This document shows positions 1 through 6,831 of a stretch of 7,222 nt of DNA, piece after piece. Within the stretch, counting starts at the first letter, position 1, and the number at the start of each line of letters is the position of its first letter. Source of the DNA: Bacillota bacterium (GTDB taxonomy: Bacteria; Bacillota_I; Bacilli_A; ML615J-28; CAG-698); assembly GCA_023410025.1 (NCBI GenBank), contig JAEYQM010000088.1, positions 1-7,222 on the forward strand, in the 5' to 3' direction. The translations under genes and the position numbers were made by a program. The notes beneath the pieces are model-generated. The model was not told the DNA's origin and ran no database searches. It saw only the letters and a list, made by a program, of their open reading frames with translations.

Positions 1-1
1 T

Positions 2-460
2 TTTGATACTGTTTATAAAAATGTCTTTAATAAAGATGATGGATTTAATCATGTTAATTCATCAGTAATATATCAAAGAAAATTTTATAAATTTGTATAT
101 GACCCACACGGAATAAAACAAAAACTACTTACAAAACTTGATAATGGAACATCTGGTTTAGATTTAAAAGTTTTAAGTTATTATAATAAATCAATTACAG
201 ATATAGATATTTTTAATTTAGAACATAAAGAGTGGATTAACCCTATTGATAATACTGTTGTCTCAACAGAATCATTTTTTGATTTATTTGATAGTGCCTT
301 AGAAATGGCAATTTCATTAATTAAAGCATCATATAATTATATATTTAAGAGTGAAAAAATAGATTTAAATAATTATTTTTTAAATTTAAGTTACTTACAT
401 GGATTAGACTGTGAAATGAAAAATGAGATGAAATATTTTAATAATATTTTTTCTAAATAA
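2..460 (+). CDS. C-terminal part of a zinc-dependent phospholipase C family protein (5' end outside window)
   Basis: The open frame enters from the left edge and gives 152 residues before a TAA stop. Residues 73-107 (LEHKEW, then NP, then STESFFDLFDSAL and a hydrophobic helix) resemble the C-terminal block of Bacillota proteins annotated as zinc-dependent phospholipase C family (Zn_dep_PLPC), where an 'H..W.NP....S..SF.eLf..A' pattern precedes a helix. The segment DPHGIKQKLL (34-43) and the closing YLHGLDC (131-137) also fit that group. The N-terminal half, where the family carries its zinc-binding histidines, lies outside the window, so activity cannot be judged. In most bacteria these proteins are uncharacterised, and the phospholipase name rests on distant similarity. 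No terminator hairpin is visible between this stop and the next promoter. The family call is from memory of the pattern and is moderately sure; the coding call is firm because the frame stays open with ordinary composition. Confidence 0.62.
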   Translation, partial: FDTVYKNVFNKDDGFNHVNSSVIYQRKFYKFVYDPHGIKQKLLTKLDNGTSGLDLKVLSYYNKSITDIDIFNLEHKEWINPIDNTVVSTESFFDLFDSALEMAISLIKASYNYIFKSEKIDLNNYFLNLSYLHGLDCEMKNEMKYFNNIFSK

Positions 461-467
461 AACCCCA

Positions 468-496
468 TTTACTTGTTTATGCATTTATGTTATACT
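468..496 (+). promoter_or_regulatory. Sigma-A-type promoter of the MFS/PHP-like operon
   Basis: A -35 element TTTACT (468-473) is followed by a 17-base spacer and an extended -10, TG-T-TATACT (TG at 488-489, hexamer 491-496). The predicted transcription start is near 503, giving a leader of about 17 nt that holds little besides the ribosome site. It lies just after the stop of the upstream gene. Confidence 0.6.
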
Positions 497-510
497 TTAT
501 ATAGAATATT

Positions 511-515
511 GGAGG
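511..515 (+). promoter_or_regulatory. Ribosome binding site of the MFS gene
   Basis: GGAGG lies 4 nt before the ATG at 520. The spacing is short but usable, and no competing ATG with a better site lies nearby, so it supports this start. Confidence 0.6.
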
Positions 516-519
516 ATTT

Positions 520-2016
520 ATGAAATTAGATTACAAAAAAACACTCTACATTGGTCTTGCATTTCTCATTATCAGTATGTTCTGGCAAGTTTACGATAAT
601 GTTATTGCAAAGATGTTAATTAACTCATTTGGTTTTGACCAAACAGTATCTGGATTCATATTGGCACTTGATAATATTATTGCCTTAGTAATGCTACCCT
701 TATTTGGTACAATATCGGATCGAACAAAACATAAGTTAGGTAAAAGAACTCCATATATTTTATATGGTGTAATTCTCTCTTCAATTCTTTTTGTTGGGGT
801 TGCTGTAATGGACTCTTACCAACAAAAAGCAATTGCTGATGCAAATATACCTCATGTTGAAGAATTAAGGGATTCTGAAGGCGAATTATATGGATATAGC
901 GTTGGTGAAGATGAGTTCTATTATAAAGGGCTTGAAGGGGAAGTAGAAAAGAAGTTATACGATTATAAACAAGATGCATTGCTTGAATATCAAAGTAGAG
1001 CAAGAGCTGTAAGTAAAAATAACCCTATATATTTAGTATTGTTTGTTGCCATTCTATTTGTTGTTTTACTTATAATGAGTACATATAGAACTCCAGCAGT
1101 TAGTCTAATGCCTGATGTAACCCCTAAACCACTAAGAAGTAAGGCAAATGCTATTATCAATTTATTAGGTACTTTAGGTGGAATAATTGCTCTTGCATTT
1201 ATGAGTTTTACAGCAAAAGATTATGAAAACTACATTTCAACATTTATTATTCTTGGAGTATTAATGCTTGTCTTCTTAGGAATATTTATGTTTAAAGTTA
1301 AAGAAGTTAAGTTAGTTGAAGAATATAACGATTATAAAGTAAAAAATGGCAATGATGATGTAGTTGAGGAACAAGAACAAAATCAAAAAATGCCAAAAGA
1401 AGTTAAAAAGAGTTTTTTCTTAATTTTATTATCAGTAGTATTTTGGTTCATGGCATATAATGCTGCAACTTCAAAATTTTCAGTGTATTCTGGTCAAGTA
1501 TTAAACACATTATTTACAACACCATTAATTGTAGCGCAAGCAGTTGCGGCTATATCGTTTATTCCTATAGGTATAATATCAAGTAAGATTGGACGTAAAA
1601 AAACAATTCTAGGCGGTATTATAATCCTTTTAGTGGCATTCTTACTAGGATCATTCTTAGATGAATCATCAAGAGGATTAATTTATGTTACTATGGGTCT
1701 AGCTGGAATGGGTTGGGCAACAATTAACGTTAACTCTTATCCAATGGTAGTTGAAATGAGTAAAGATGGAAATATTGGAAAATATACTGGATACTACTAT
1801 ACTGCATCAATGGCAGCACAAATTATTACTCCTGTATTATCAGGTTTAGTAATGGAAGGCTTCTACATAAACTCTATAGGTGTTGATATGAGAAGATTAT
1901 TCCCATATAGTGTATTCTTCTGTATCCTTGCATTTATTACAATGATATTTGTAAAACATGGAGATTCAAAACCAATTAAAAAATCAAAATTAGAAGCTTT
2001 TGATGTGGAAGACTAG
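520..2016 (+). CDS. MFS transporter, SLC45/GPH (MFS_2)-like, probable sugar:cation symporter
   Basis: A 498-residue membrane carrier with about 12 predicted helices (roughly 9-30, 43-66, 77-97, 169-189, 210-231, 239-260, 298-316, 332-354, 362-380, 386-408, 424-446, 460-478). Family signatures visible: LDN in TM2 (50-52); the motif A-like loop GTISDRTKHKLGKR (63-76) with its second-half counterpart around 351-361; and RTPAVSLMPDVTP plus RSKAN (190-210), typical of bacterial SLC45-type MFS carriers related to sucrose and other glycoside symporters. The substrate is not readable; a sugar moved with H+ or Na+ is inferred from the family. Two oddities: a charged segment at 98-168 between TM3 and TM4, where relatives have a short link, predicted to face outside; and an acidic central loop (261-297) with many Glu, Gln and Asp. 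The ATG at 520 has GGAGG upstream. The gene ends with tandem TAG-TAA, and the PHP-like gene follows after 16 nt, so the two are probably cotranscribed. Confidence 0.85.
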   Translation: MKLDYKKTLYIGLAFLIISMFWQVYDNVIAKMLINSFGFDQTVSGFILALDNIIALVMLPLFGTISDRTKHKLGKRTPYILYGVILSSILFVGVAVMDSYQQKAIADANIPHVEELRDSEGELYGYSVGEDEFYYKGLEGEVEKKLYDYKQDALLEYQSRARAVSKNNPIYLVLFVAILFVVLLIMSTYRTPAVSLMPDVTPKPLRSKANAIINLLGTLGGIIALAFMSFTAKDYENYISTFIILGVLMLVFLGIFMFKVKEVKLVEEYNDYKVKNGNDDVVEEQEQNQKMPKEVKKSFFLILLSVVFWFMAYNAATSKFSVYSGQVLNTLFTTPLIVAQAVAAISFIPIGIISSKIGRKKTILGGIIILLVAFLLGSFLDESSRGLIYVTMGLAGMGWATINVNSYPMVVEMSKDGNIGKYTGYYYTASMAAQIITPVLSGLVMEGFYINSIGVDMRRLFPYSVFFCILAFITMIFVKHGDSKPIKKSKLEAFDVED

Positions 2017-2021
2017 TAAGA

Positions 2022-2026
2022 AAGGA
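2022..2026 (+). promoter_or_regulatory. Ribosome binding site that decides the start of the PHP-like gene
   Basis: AAGGA lies 6 nt before the ATG at 2033. In-frame TTG (2000) and ATG (2003) starts lie inside the MFS gene and lack such a site. The ATG at 2033 also puts the protein's MFDINSS exactly where the family's MIDIHSH start falls. Confidence 0.6.
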
Positions 2027-2032
2027 ACAAAA

Positions 2033-2647
2033 ATGTTTGATATAAATAGTTCAATTCTTAAATTGAGTATTGAAGATGCTAAGATGGAAATCAATAAATT
2101 AATTGATTTAGGATATACTGGTGTGATTCTTACTTTTGAAGTATTAGTCGATGGTAAATTTGAAATGACTGAACAATTAGAAAAATTTAATATTCTCAAA
2201 GATAGCTGTGAGAATATTAAATTATATCTTGGTAATGAAATTAATTATCATTATACAATTATTCATCGAATTAAAAACAATGATCTATTAACATTAAACA
2301 AAAGTAATTATGTTTTAATTAAATTACCAAAAGATAAAAAACCAGAATTATTTAAAGCAATGATTAATTCTTTAAGGGATTATCGAATTATTCTTAGTAA
2401 TATTGATGATTATAAGTATTTATCTTACAAAGATTTACTGGAAATGAAAAATTGTGGAATATTGTTCACATCGAGAATAAGTCATCTAAAAAAAGGAAAA
2501 GTAAATAAACTTTTAAAAAATAACTTACTTGATTATGCTGTTACTTATGATAATATATGTGAATTACCAACTAAAAGTCAAAAATTATTTACAAATGATG
2601 TGAAAAATAAAATTTTTATAAATAATTATAAAGAAATAATTAATTAG
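2033..2647 (+). CDS. CpsB/YwqE-like PHP-domain protein, metal site degenerate (probable pseudo-phosphatase)
   Basis: A soluble 204-residue protein with no signal peptide or membrane segment. Its course follows bacterial CpsB-type PHP tyrosine phosphatases end to end: MFDINSSIL (1-9) for MIDIHSHIL; VILTFE (31-36) for the strand ending in TPH or TSH; LYLGNEI (64-70) for the G.E[IV] strand; LTLNKSNYVLIKLP (86-99) for TLN.S.Y.LIE; RIILSNIDDY (118-127) for P.IAH.ERY; YAVTYDN (168-174) for the strand ending in SD.H; and KIFINNYKEII (193-203) for the terminal LF..NP..I. Active members dephosphorylate the tyrosine kinase that controls capsule export, using three metals. Here the ligands read Asn5 and Ser7 for His-His, Glu36 for His, Lys97 for Glu, Asn123 for His, and Tyr172 and Asn174 for Asp and His; only Glu69 survives. 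At 204 residues it is shorter than the usual 240-255. The frame is intact, so it is not a decayed remnant. It follows the transporter in one operon. A binding or regulatory role is inferred. Family assignment is fairly sure; function is unknown. Confidence 0.75.
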   Translation: MFDINSSILKLSIEDAKMEINKLIDLGYTGVILTFEVLVDGKFEMTEQLEKFNILKDSCENIKLYLGNEINYHYTIIHRIKNNDLLTLNKSNYVLIKLPKDKKPELFKAMINSLRDYRIILSNIDDYKYLSYKDLLEMKNCGILFTSRISHLKKGKVNKLLKNNLLDYAVTYDNICELPTKSQKLFTNDVKNKIFINNYKEIIN

Positions 2648-2650
2648 GTA

Positions 2651-2679
2651 TTGTATTAATTTTTAAATTATAGTATAAT
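2651..2679 (+). promoter_or_regulatory. Sigma-A-type promoter of the lipoprotein gene
   Basis: TTGTAT (2651-2656) and a perfect TATAAT (2674-2679) are separated by 17 bases, immediately after the preceding stop codon. The predicted start is near 2686, giving a leader of about 20 nt. No hairpin terminator separates the previous gene, so read-through transcription is also possible. Confidence 0.65.
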
Positions 2680-2694
2680 ATTAGCAGATACTTT

Positions 2695-2699
2695 GGAGG
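2695..2699 (+). promoter_or_regulatory. Ribosome binding site that decides the lipoprotein start
   Basis: GGAGG lies 5 nt before the ATG at 2705. An in-frame TTG at 2693 overlaps this very site, so it cannot be the true start. ATG 2705 also gives a clean lipoprotein signal peptide. Confidence 0.7.
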
Positions 2700-2704
2700 T
2701 TATT

Positions 2705-3436
2705 ATGCAAAAGTTTTTAAAATTTTTTATGCTTTTACTAGTTGCTGTAGTGTTAATTGGCTGTGGGGGCGAAGGTAATAAAATTAACAAAAAAGATTAT
2801 TTTACAGTTATTAACAATGCGAAACAATTATACAGTGAAAGCGCATCCGGAAATATTTATATTGAAATCGTAAATGGTGATGTCGCTTTAACAACAGAAT
2901 TCATATATAATTTCAATGGTAACAAAATCGATACATTAAAACATGTTCTAAATAGTGAAGAAGTTAAATACGAAGCATATGTATCTGAAGGCGTTGCTTA
3001 TGTAAATGACAACGGTGTTAAAACTAAAGGAAACATCTTTGATATGGAATCAGAACAAGTTATTAGAGATTATGGCTTTACTGGTGTAACTGAAGAAGTT
3101 TTCAAAACATTTGATAAAGCTTTCGTAAAAGCATTAGTATTATCAAAAGATGAAAATGGCGTTGCTACATTAAATTATGATGCAACAAAATATCAATTAG
3201 ATGTTGAAGGTTTAGAAGGCACTGATTTAGATGATGCAATTGATCGTCACACAAATATTACTGCAAACATTAAGAGTGTAGAAGTTAAAATAACTTATGA
3301 AAATGATATTATGACTAAACTTGAATCTACATGGACTAATAACAACAATAAAGTAAGTAAAATTAATATTGAATTAAGAGGAACTGGAAAACAAACAATT
3401 GAATTTCCAAATTTTAATGATTATATTAAGAGATAA
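2705..3436 (+). CDS. Secreted lipoprotein of unknown function
   Basis: A 243-residue protein with a classical lipoprotein signal: Lys3 and Lys6, a hydrophobic run over residues 7-18, and the lipobox LIGC with Cys20. Cys20 should be lipidated and anchor the protein to the outer face of the membrane. The mature part (21-243) has no further membrane helix. It is rich in alternating polar and hydrophobic stretches that read as beta strands (for instance 51-56, 62-70, 87-100, 190-198, 217-225), with a helical acidic middle (113-148), and closes with TIEFPNFNDYIKR. That layout recalls LolA/LppX-like or DUF6612-type lipoproteins, which bind lipid or sit at the envelope, but I see no diagnostic motif and leave the function open. 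The gene has its own promoter and its own terminator, so it looks monocistronic. Coding and lipoprotein calls are firm. Confidence 0.85.
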   Translation: MQKFLKFFMLLLVAVVLIGCGGEGNKINKKDYFTVINNAKQLYSESASGNIYIEIVNGDVALTTEFIYNFNGNKIDTLKHVLNSEEVKYEAYVSEGVAYVNDNGVKTKGNIFDMESEQVIRDYGFTGVTEEVFKTFDKAFVKALVLSKDENGVATLNYDATKYQLDVEGLEGTDLDDAIDRHTNITANIKSVEVKITYENDIMTKLESTWTNNNNKVSKINIELRGTGKQTIEFPNFNDYIKR

Positions 3437-3456
3437 GTTTTAAAAAACAAAAATTT

Positions 3457-3482
3457 AAAAGTGAGTCTAACTCACTTTTTTT
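3457..3482 (+). terminator. Rho-independent terminator after the lipoprotein gene
   Basis: Inverted repeat GTGAGT (3461-3466) / ACTCAC (3470-3475) with a CTA loop. The stem is extended by four A-T pairs (3457-3460 with 3476-3479), and a seven-base T run follows at 3476-3482. It begins 21 bases after the stop codon. The A-rich left flank could also let it work, more weakly, on the other strand. Confidence 0.88.
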
Positions 3483-3504
3483 ATTTTGATAAACTTTCTA
3501 TTTC

Positions 3505-3533
3505 TTGATATATTAACTAATTAATGGTATAAT
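3505..3533 (+). promoter_or_regulatory. Near-consensus promoter of the DUF1189-leuS operon
   Basis: TTGATA (3505-3510, five of six consensus bases), a 17-base spacer, and an extended -10, TG-G-TATAAT (TG 3525-3526, hexamer 3528-3533, six of six). It is the best-matching promoter in the window. The predicted start is near 3540, so the leader is only about 20 nt and has no room for a T-box or other riboswitch. Confidence 0.8.
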
Positions 3534-3544
3534 ATAACAATAGG

Positions 3545-3552
3545 AAGGCGGT
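3545..3552 (+). promoter_or_regulatory. Ribosome binding site of the DUF1189-like gene
   Basis: AAGGCGGT matches AAGGAGGT at seven of eight bases and lies 7 nt before the ATG at 3560. It supports that start; the single mismatch may weaken translation relative to its strong promoter. Confidence 0.55.
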
Positions 3553-3559
3553 AGAAATT

Positions 3560-4378
3560 ATGTCTATAATTAAAAGATTATCAGATAGCATGTTTTCCCC
3601 CAAAGAAGTCTATAAGTATAAAGACGATAAATGGTGGAATGTAATTTTGATGTTTTTACTATTACTACTAATATTTATTATTCCGTCAACTCTTTCAATA
3701 GCACTAAAAAACAGTATTTCTTATGAAGAAAAAAATGAAATTAAAAAGATATTTGCAAATGAAACAATTCCATTTCAAATAAGAAATGGCGTATTATTAA
3801 ATGAAAATGCAGATGATGAATTTGTATATAATAAAGAGCTGAGTGCTGGTTTATTTCTGATGATTACAAATAATCCAGAACCTGATTTTGATTATAATAC
3901 TAATTTGGTAATATTATTATCAAACGATGGCGTTTATTTTCAAACTAAAGTGTTTAAAATTAAAATATTTTCATATGATCAGTATGAAGAACTGGATGAT
4001 GTTGATTTAAGTGAATTATCAAGTATTAAATCCAGTAATTGGGATAATATATTTACAGTTATAAATAGTGAGTATAAACATTTTTATAAAACATTAAGAC
4101 CTATATTAATAATTATTAATATAATTTCAGCAGCAGGTGCTCTATTAATAATGTCTTTAATGATTACTTTATTACAATATTTTATTTTAAAAAATCAAAT
4201 TGGTTTTAGAACATTATGGAAATTATGTTTATATTTATTTACTCCATATGTTGTAATAGAAACAGTATTAGCCTTATTTGGATTAAGTATAATGCATATT
4301 GGTTTTATCGTTACAGCAATTTATATAATTATCTTAAGTAGGACAATTCAATCTCAAAATATAAGGGGGAAATTTTAA
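3560..4378 (+). CDS. DUF1189-like integral membrane protein
   Basis: A 272-residue membrane protein. The amphipathic N-terminus (SMFSPKEVYKYKDDKWW, 10-26) leads into TM1 (27-48). A large domain of about 130 residues (50-178), probably outside the cell, follows, and then three C-terminal helices (about 181-208, 218-240, 244-262), with RTLWKLCLYLFTPYVVIE (217-234) spanning into the third. One helix, a soluble extracytoplasmic domain and a C-terminal helical bundle, with 'SP..V..y....W' at the front and 'Y..tP..vi' near the back, is the plan of DUF1189 proteins of Bacillota (some called YvdJ-like), whose function is unknown. The extracytoplasmic part is acidic around 143-155. The TAA stop shares its last base with the ATG of leuS, so the two are translationally coupled and cotranscribed. 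No functional link to leucine charging is apparent; shared transcription is more likely organisational. The family name is moderately sure, the topology more so. Confidence 0.7.
   Translation: MSIIKRLSDSMFSPKEVYKYKDDKWWNVILMFLLLLLIFIIPSTLSIALKNSISYEEKNEIKKIFANETIPFQIRNGVLLNENADDEFVYNKELSAGLFLMITNNPEPDFDYNTNLVILLSNDGVYFQTKVFKIKIFSYDQYEELDDVDLSELSSIKSSNWDNIFTVINSEYKHFYKTLRPILIIINIISAAGALLIMSLMITLLQYFILKNQIGFRTLWKLCLYLFTPYVVIETVLALFGLSIMHIGFIVTAIYIIILSRTIQSQNIRGKF
4363..4369 (+). promoter_or_regulatory. Ribosome binding site of leuS inside the upstream gene
   Basis: AAGGGGG lies 8 nt before the ATG at 4378, within the last codons of the DUF1189-like gene. Together with the TAATG overlap it implies coupled translation or re-initiation. 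Confidence 0.6.
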
Positions 4379-6795
4379 TGATATATAATCATCTTGAAAT
4401 AGAAAAGAAATGGCAAAAGTATTGGGAAGAAAATCAAACATTCAAAACTAATATTTATAGCAAAAAGCCAAAACAATATATTCTAGACATGTTTCCATAT
4501 CCAAGTGGTAAGGGACTTCATGTAGGACATCCAGAAGGATATACAGCAACTGATATAGTTGCAAGAATGAAGAGAATGCAAGGATTTGAAGTGTTACATC
4601 CAATTGGATGGGATGCTTTTGGATTACCAGCTGAACAATATGCAATTAATACTGGTAATGATCCTCGTCAATTTACTGAAGAAAATATTAAGACATACAA
4701 AAAGCAATTATCAAATCTTGGATTAAGTTTTGACTGGTCTAAAGAAATTGCTACTTGTGATCCTAAATATTATAAATGGACACAATGGATCTTTACAAAA
4801 CTTTATGAAAAAGGACTTGCTGAAATAAAGAACATTGAAGTTAACTGGTGTGAAGAATTAGGTACAGTATTAGCAAATGAAGAAGTTTTAAATAAAAATG
4901 GCAAAATGGTTAGTGAACGTGGTGAATTTCCAGTTATTAAAAAACCAATGCGTCAATGGGTATTAAAAATTACTGAATATGCTGATAGATTACTAGAAGA
5001 TTTAGATTTAGTTGATTGGCCAGAAAATGTTAAAGAAATGCAAAAAAATTGGATTGGTAAATCAGTAGGTGCAAAATTAACATTTAAAGTGGCTGATTCA
5101 AACGAAAGTTTTGAAGTATTTACAACAAGACCTGATACATTATTTGGTGCTACATACTGTGTACTATCACCAGAACATGAATTAGTATTAAAAATTGTAA
5201 CTGAAGAAAATAGAAAAGAAGTTGAAGAATATATTGAATATGCAAAATCAAGAACAGATCTTGATCGTACAGATTTAAACAAGAACAAGACTGGTAAATT
5301 TACTGGTGCATATGCAATTAATCCAGCAAACAATAAGAAAATTCCAATTTGGATTGCTGACTATGTATTAAGTAGTTATGGAACAGGAGCAATTATGGCT
5401 GTACCTGCACATGATGAAAGAGACTATGAATTTGCAACAAAATTTGGAATTGAAATTATTCAAGTATTAGAAGGGCCTATGGAAAATGGCGCTTATACTG
5501 GTGACGGACTTCATATTAACTCAGAATTCTTAAATGGTTTAAATAAACAAGAAGCAACCGATAAAATGATTGCTTTTATTGAAGAAAACAAAATTGGATC
5601 AAAACATACTAACTATAAATTAAGAGACTGGATCTTTAGTCGTCAAAGATTCTGGGGTGAACCATTCCCAGTAATTATCTATGAAGATGGAAAGATTGAA
5701 ATCTTACCAGTTGAAAAATTACCTCTTGAATTACCAAAGATGGAAAAAATCACATTAAGTAAAAATGGAGAAAGTCCACTTGCTAATGCCACTGAATGGT
5801 TAGAAGTAGTTCGTGAAGATGGTGTTAAGGGTCGTCGTGAAACTAACACAATGCCTCAATGGGCTGGTTCTTGCTGGTATTATATTGGTTATCTATTAAA
5901 AGAAGAAAACGGATATTTAGAATTAAATAATAAAGAAATTCAAAATATTATTAATGAATGGCTTCCAGTTGACCTTTATATTGGAGGAGCTGAACATGCT
6001 GTACTTCACTTACTATATTCAAGATTCTGGCATAAAGTATTATATGATTGTGGTATTGTAACATCTAAAGAACCATTTTTTAAATTATTTAACCAAGGTA
6101 TGATTCTTGGTGAAGATGGTGAAAAGATGAGCAAATCAAATGGTAATGTTGTAAATCCTGATAGTATTGTTGAGGAATTCGGTGCTGACACATTTAGACT
6201 ATATGAAATGTTTATGGGTCCACTAGAATCAGTAAAACCATGGAATACTAAGGGTGTTGAAGGACCAAGAAGATTTATTGAAAGAGTATATCGTCTATAT
6301 AGTGAAGTAGCAACAATTGTTGATAGTAATAAGAACTTAGAAAGAGTATATCATCAAACTGTTAAAAAGGTTACAAATGACTTTGAACAATTGAAATTCA
6401 ATACTGCAATTAGTCAAATGATGATCTTTATTAATGAATGTTATAAAGATACTAATGTTCCTTATGAATACTTAATTGGATTCTTGAAACTATTAAACCC
6501 AATTGCTCCACATATTACTGAAGAATTATATTCTCAAGTATTTAATAAAAATGAAACAATTTCTTATTCTGAATGGCCAACTTATGATGAGGAAAAAACT
6601 ATTGAAGATACAGTAACTGTTATTGTTCAAGTAAATGGTAAAATCAGAGATAAGATTGATGTACAAAAAGGATTAGCTAAAGAAGAATTAGAAAAAATAG
6701 CTTTATCAAATGAAAAAGCTAAAGCATTTATAGGTGATAATGAAGTCAAGAAAGTTATTACTGTTGTTGATAAATTAGTTAATATTGTTGTATAA
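4378..6795 (+). CDS. leuS: Leucine--tRNA ligase (LeuRS), complete with editing domain
   Basis: An 805-residue cytoplasmic class I aminoacyl-tRNA synthetase that attaches leucine to tRNA-Leu using ATP. The catalytic Rossmann fold starts with FPYPSGKGLHVGHPEGY (39-55) and carries the HIGH-type motif HVGH (48-51). WCEELGTVLANEEV (157-170) and MRQWVLKIT (191-199) are typical LeuRS blocks. The CP1 editing domain is present and looks active: TTRPDT (249-254) and GTGAIMAVPAHDERDYEFA (335-353), with the conserved Asp346 that holds the amino group of misacylated residues. RQRFWGEP (422-429), WYYIGYL (500-506) and GGAEHAVLHLLYSRFWHK (536-553) follow, then KMSKS (583-587) inside GEKMSKSNGNVV. An anticodon-binding helical domain (about 625-735) and the C-terminal tRNA-binding domain (about 740-805, VQVNGKIRDKI) complete it. 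Length matches the roughly 800-residue Bacillota enzyme, unlike some Mycoplasma LeuRS that have lost editing. It overlaps the upstream gene by one base and is closed by its own terminator. No T-box is present upstream. Confidence 0.98.
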   Translation: MIYNHLEIEKKWQKYWEENQTFKTNIYSKKPKQYILDMFPYPSGKGLHVGHPEGYTATDIVARMKRMQGFEVLHPIGWDAFGLPAEQYAINTGNDPRQFTEENIKTYKKQLSNLGLSFDWSKEIATCDPKYYKWTQWIFTKLYEKGLAEIKNIEVNWCEELGTVLANEEVLNKNGKMVSERGEFPVIKKPMRQWVLKITEYADRLLEDLDLVDWPENVKEMQKNWIGKSVGAKLTFKVADSNESFEVFTTRPDTLFGATYCVLSPEHELVLKIVTEENRKEVEEYIEYAKSRTDLDRTDLNKNKTGKFTGAYAINPANNKKIPIWIADYVLSSYGTGAIMAVPAHDERDYEFATKFGIEIIQVLEGPMENGAYTGDGLHINSEFLNGLNKQEATDKMIAFIEENKIGSKHTNYKLRDWIFSRQRFWGEPFPVIIYEDGKIEILPVEKLPLELPKMEKITLSKNGESPLANATEWLEVVREDGVKGRRETNTMPQWAGSCWYYIGYLLKEENGYLELNNKEIQNIINEWLPVDLYIGGAEHAVLHLLYSRFWHKVLYDCGIVTSKEPFFKLFNQGMILGEDGEKMSKSNGNVVNPDSIVEEFGADTFRLYEMFMGPLESVKPWNTKGVEGPRRFIERVYRLYSEVATIVDSNKNLERVYHQTVKKVTNDFEQLKFNTAISQMMIFINECYKDTNVPYEYLIGFLKLLNPIAPHITEELYSQVFNKNETISYSEWPTYDEEKTIEDTVTVIVQVNGKIRDKIDVQKGLAKEELEKIALSNEKAKAFIGDNEVKKVITVVDKLVNIVV

Positions 6796-6799
6796 AATT

Positions 6800-6831
6800 A
6801 AAGCAGATAGAAAATTTTCTATCTGCTTTTT
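6800..6831 (+). terminator. Rho-independent terminator after leuS
   Basis: AAAGCAGATAG (6800-6810) pairs perfectly with CTATCTGCTTT (6819-6829) around a self-complementary AAAATTTT centre (6811-6818). A five-base T run (6827-6831) forms the end of the right arm and tail. It starts 5 bases after the leuS stop. Confidence 0.9.

Noticed and set aside
677..1003. Reverse-strand open frame within the MFS gene
   Set aside because: It lies wholly under a well-supported gene, gives a His/Leu/Gln-rich nonsense composition and matches no family. The same applies to reverse frames at 1990-2199, 4448-4645, 4953-5333 and 6006-6191.
2000..2032. Earlier TTG/ATG starts for the PHP-like gene
   Set aside because: They overlap the end of the MFS gene, have no ribosome site, and would add 10-11 residues before the family's MIDIHSH-type start. 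ATG 2033 has AAGGA at good spacing.
2657..2673. AT-only inverted repeat as operator or terminator
   Set aside because: The self-complementarity is short, without G-C pairs, and sits in the promoter spacer; it is expected by chance at this base composition.
2693..2704. TTG start for the lipoprotein
   Set aside because: The TTG is part of the ribosome site TTGGAGG itself; ATG 2705 gives the correct signal peptide.
3437..3559. T-box or other riboswitch upstream of the leuS operon
   Set aside because: The interval is filled by a terminator and a promoter; only about 20 nt of leader remain, with no T-box sequence or structure.
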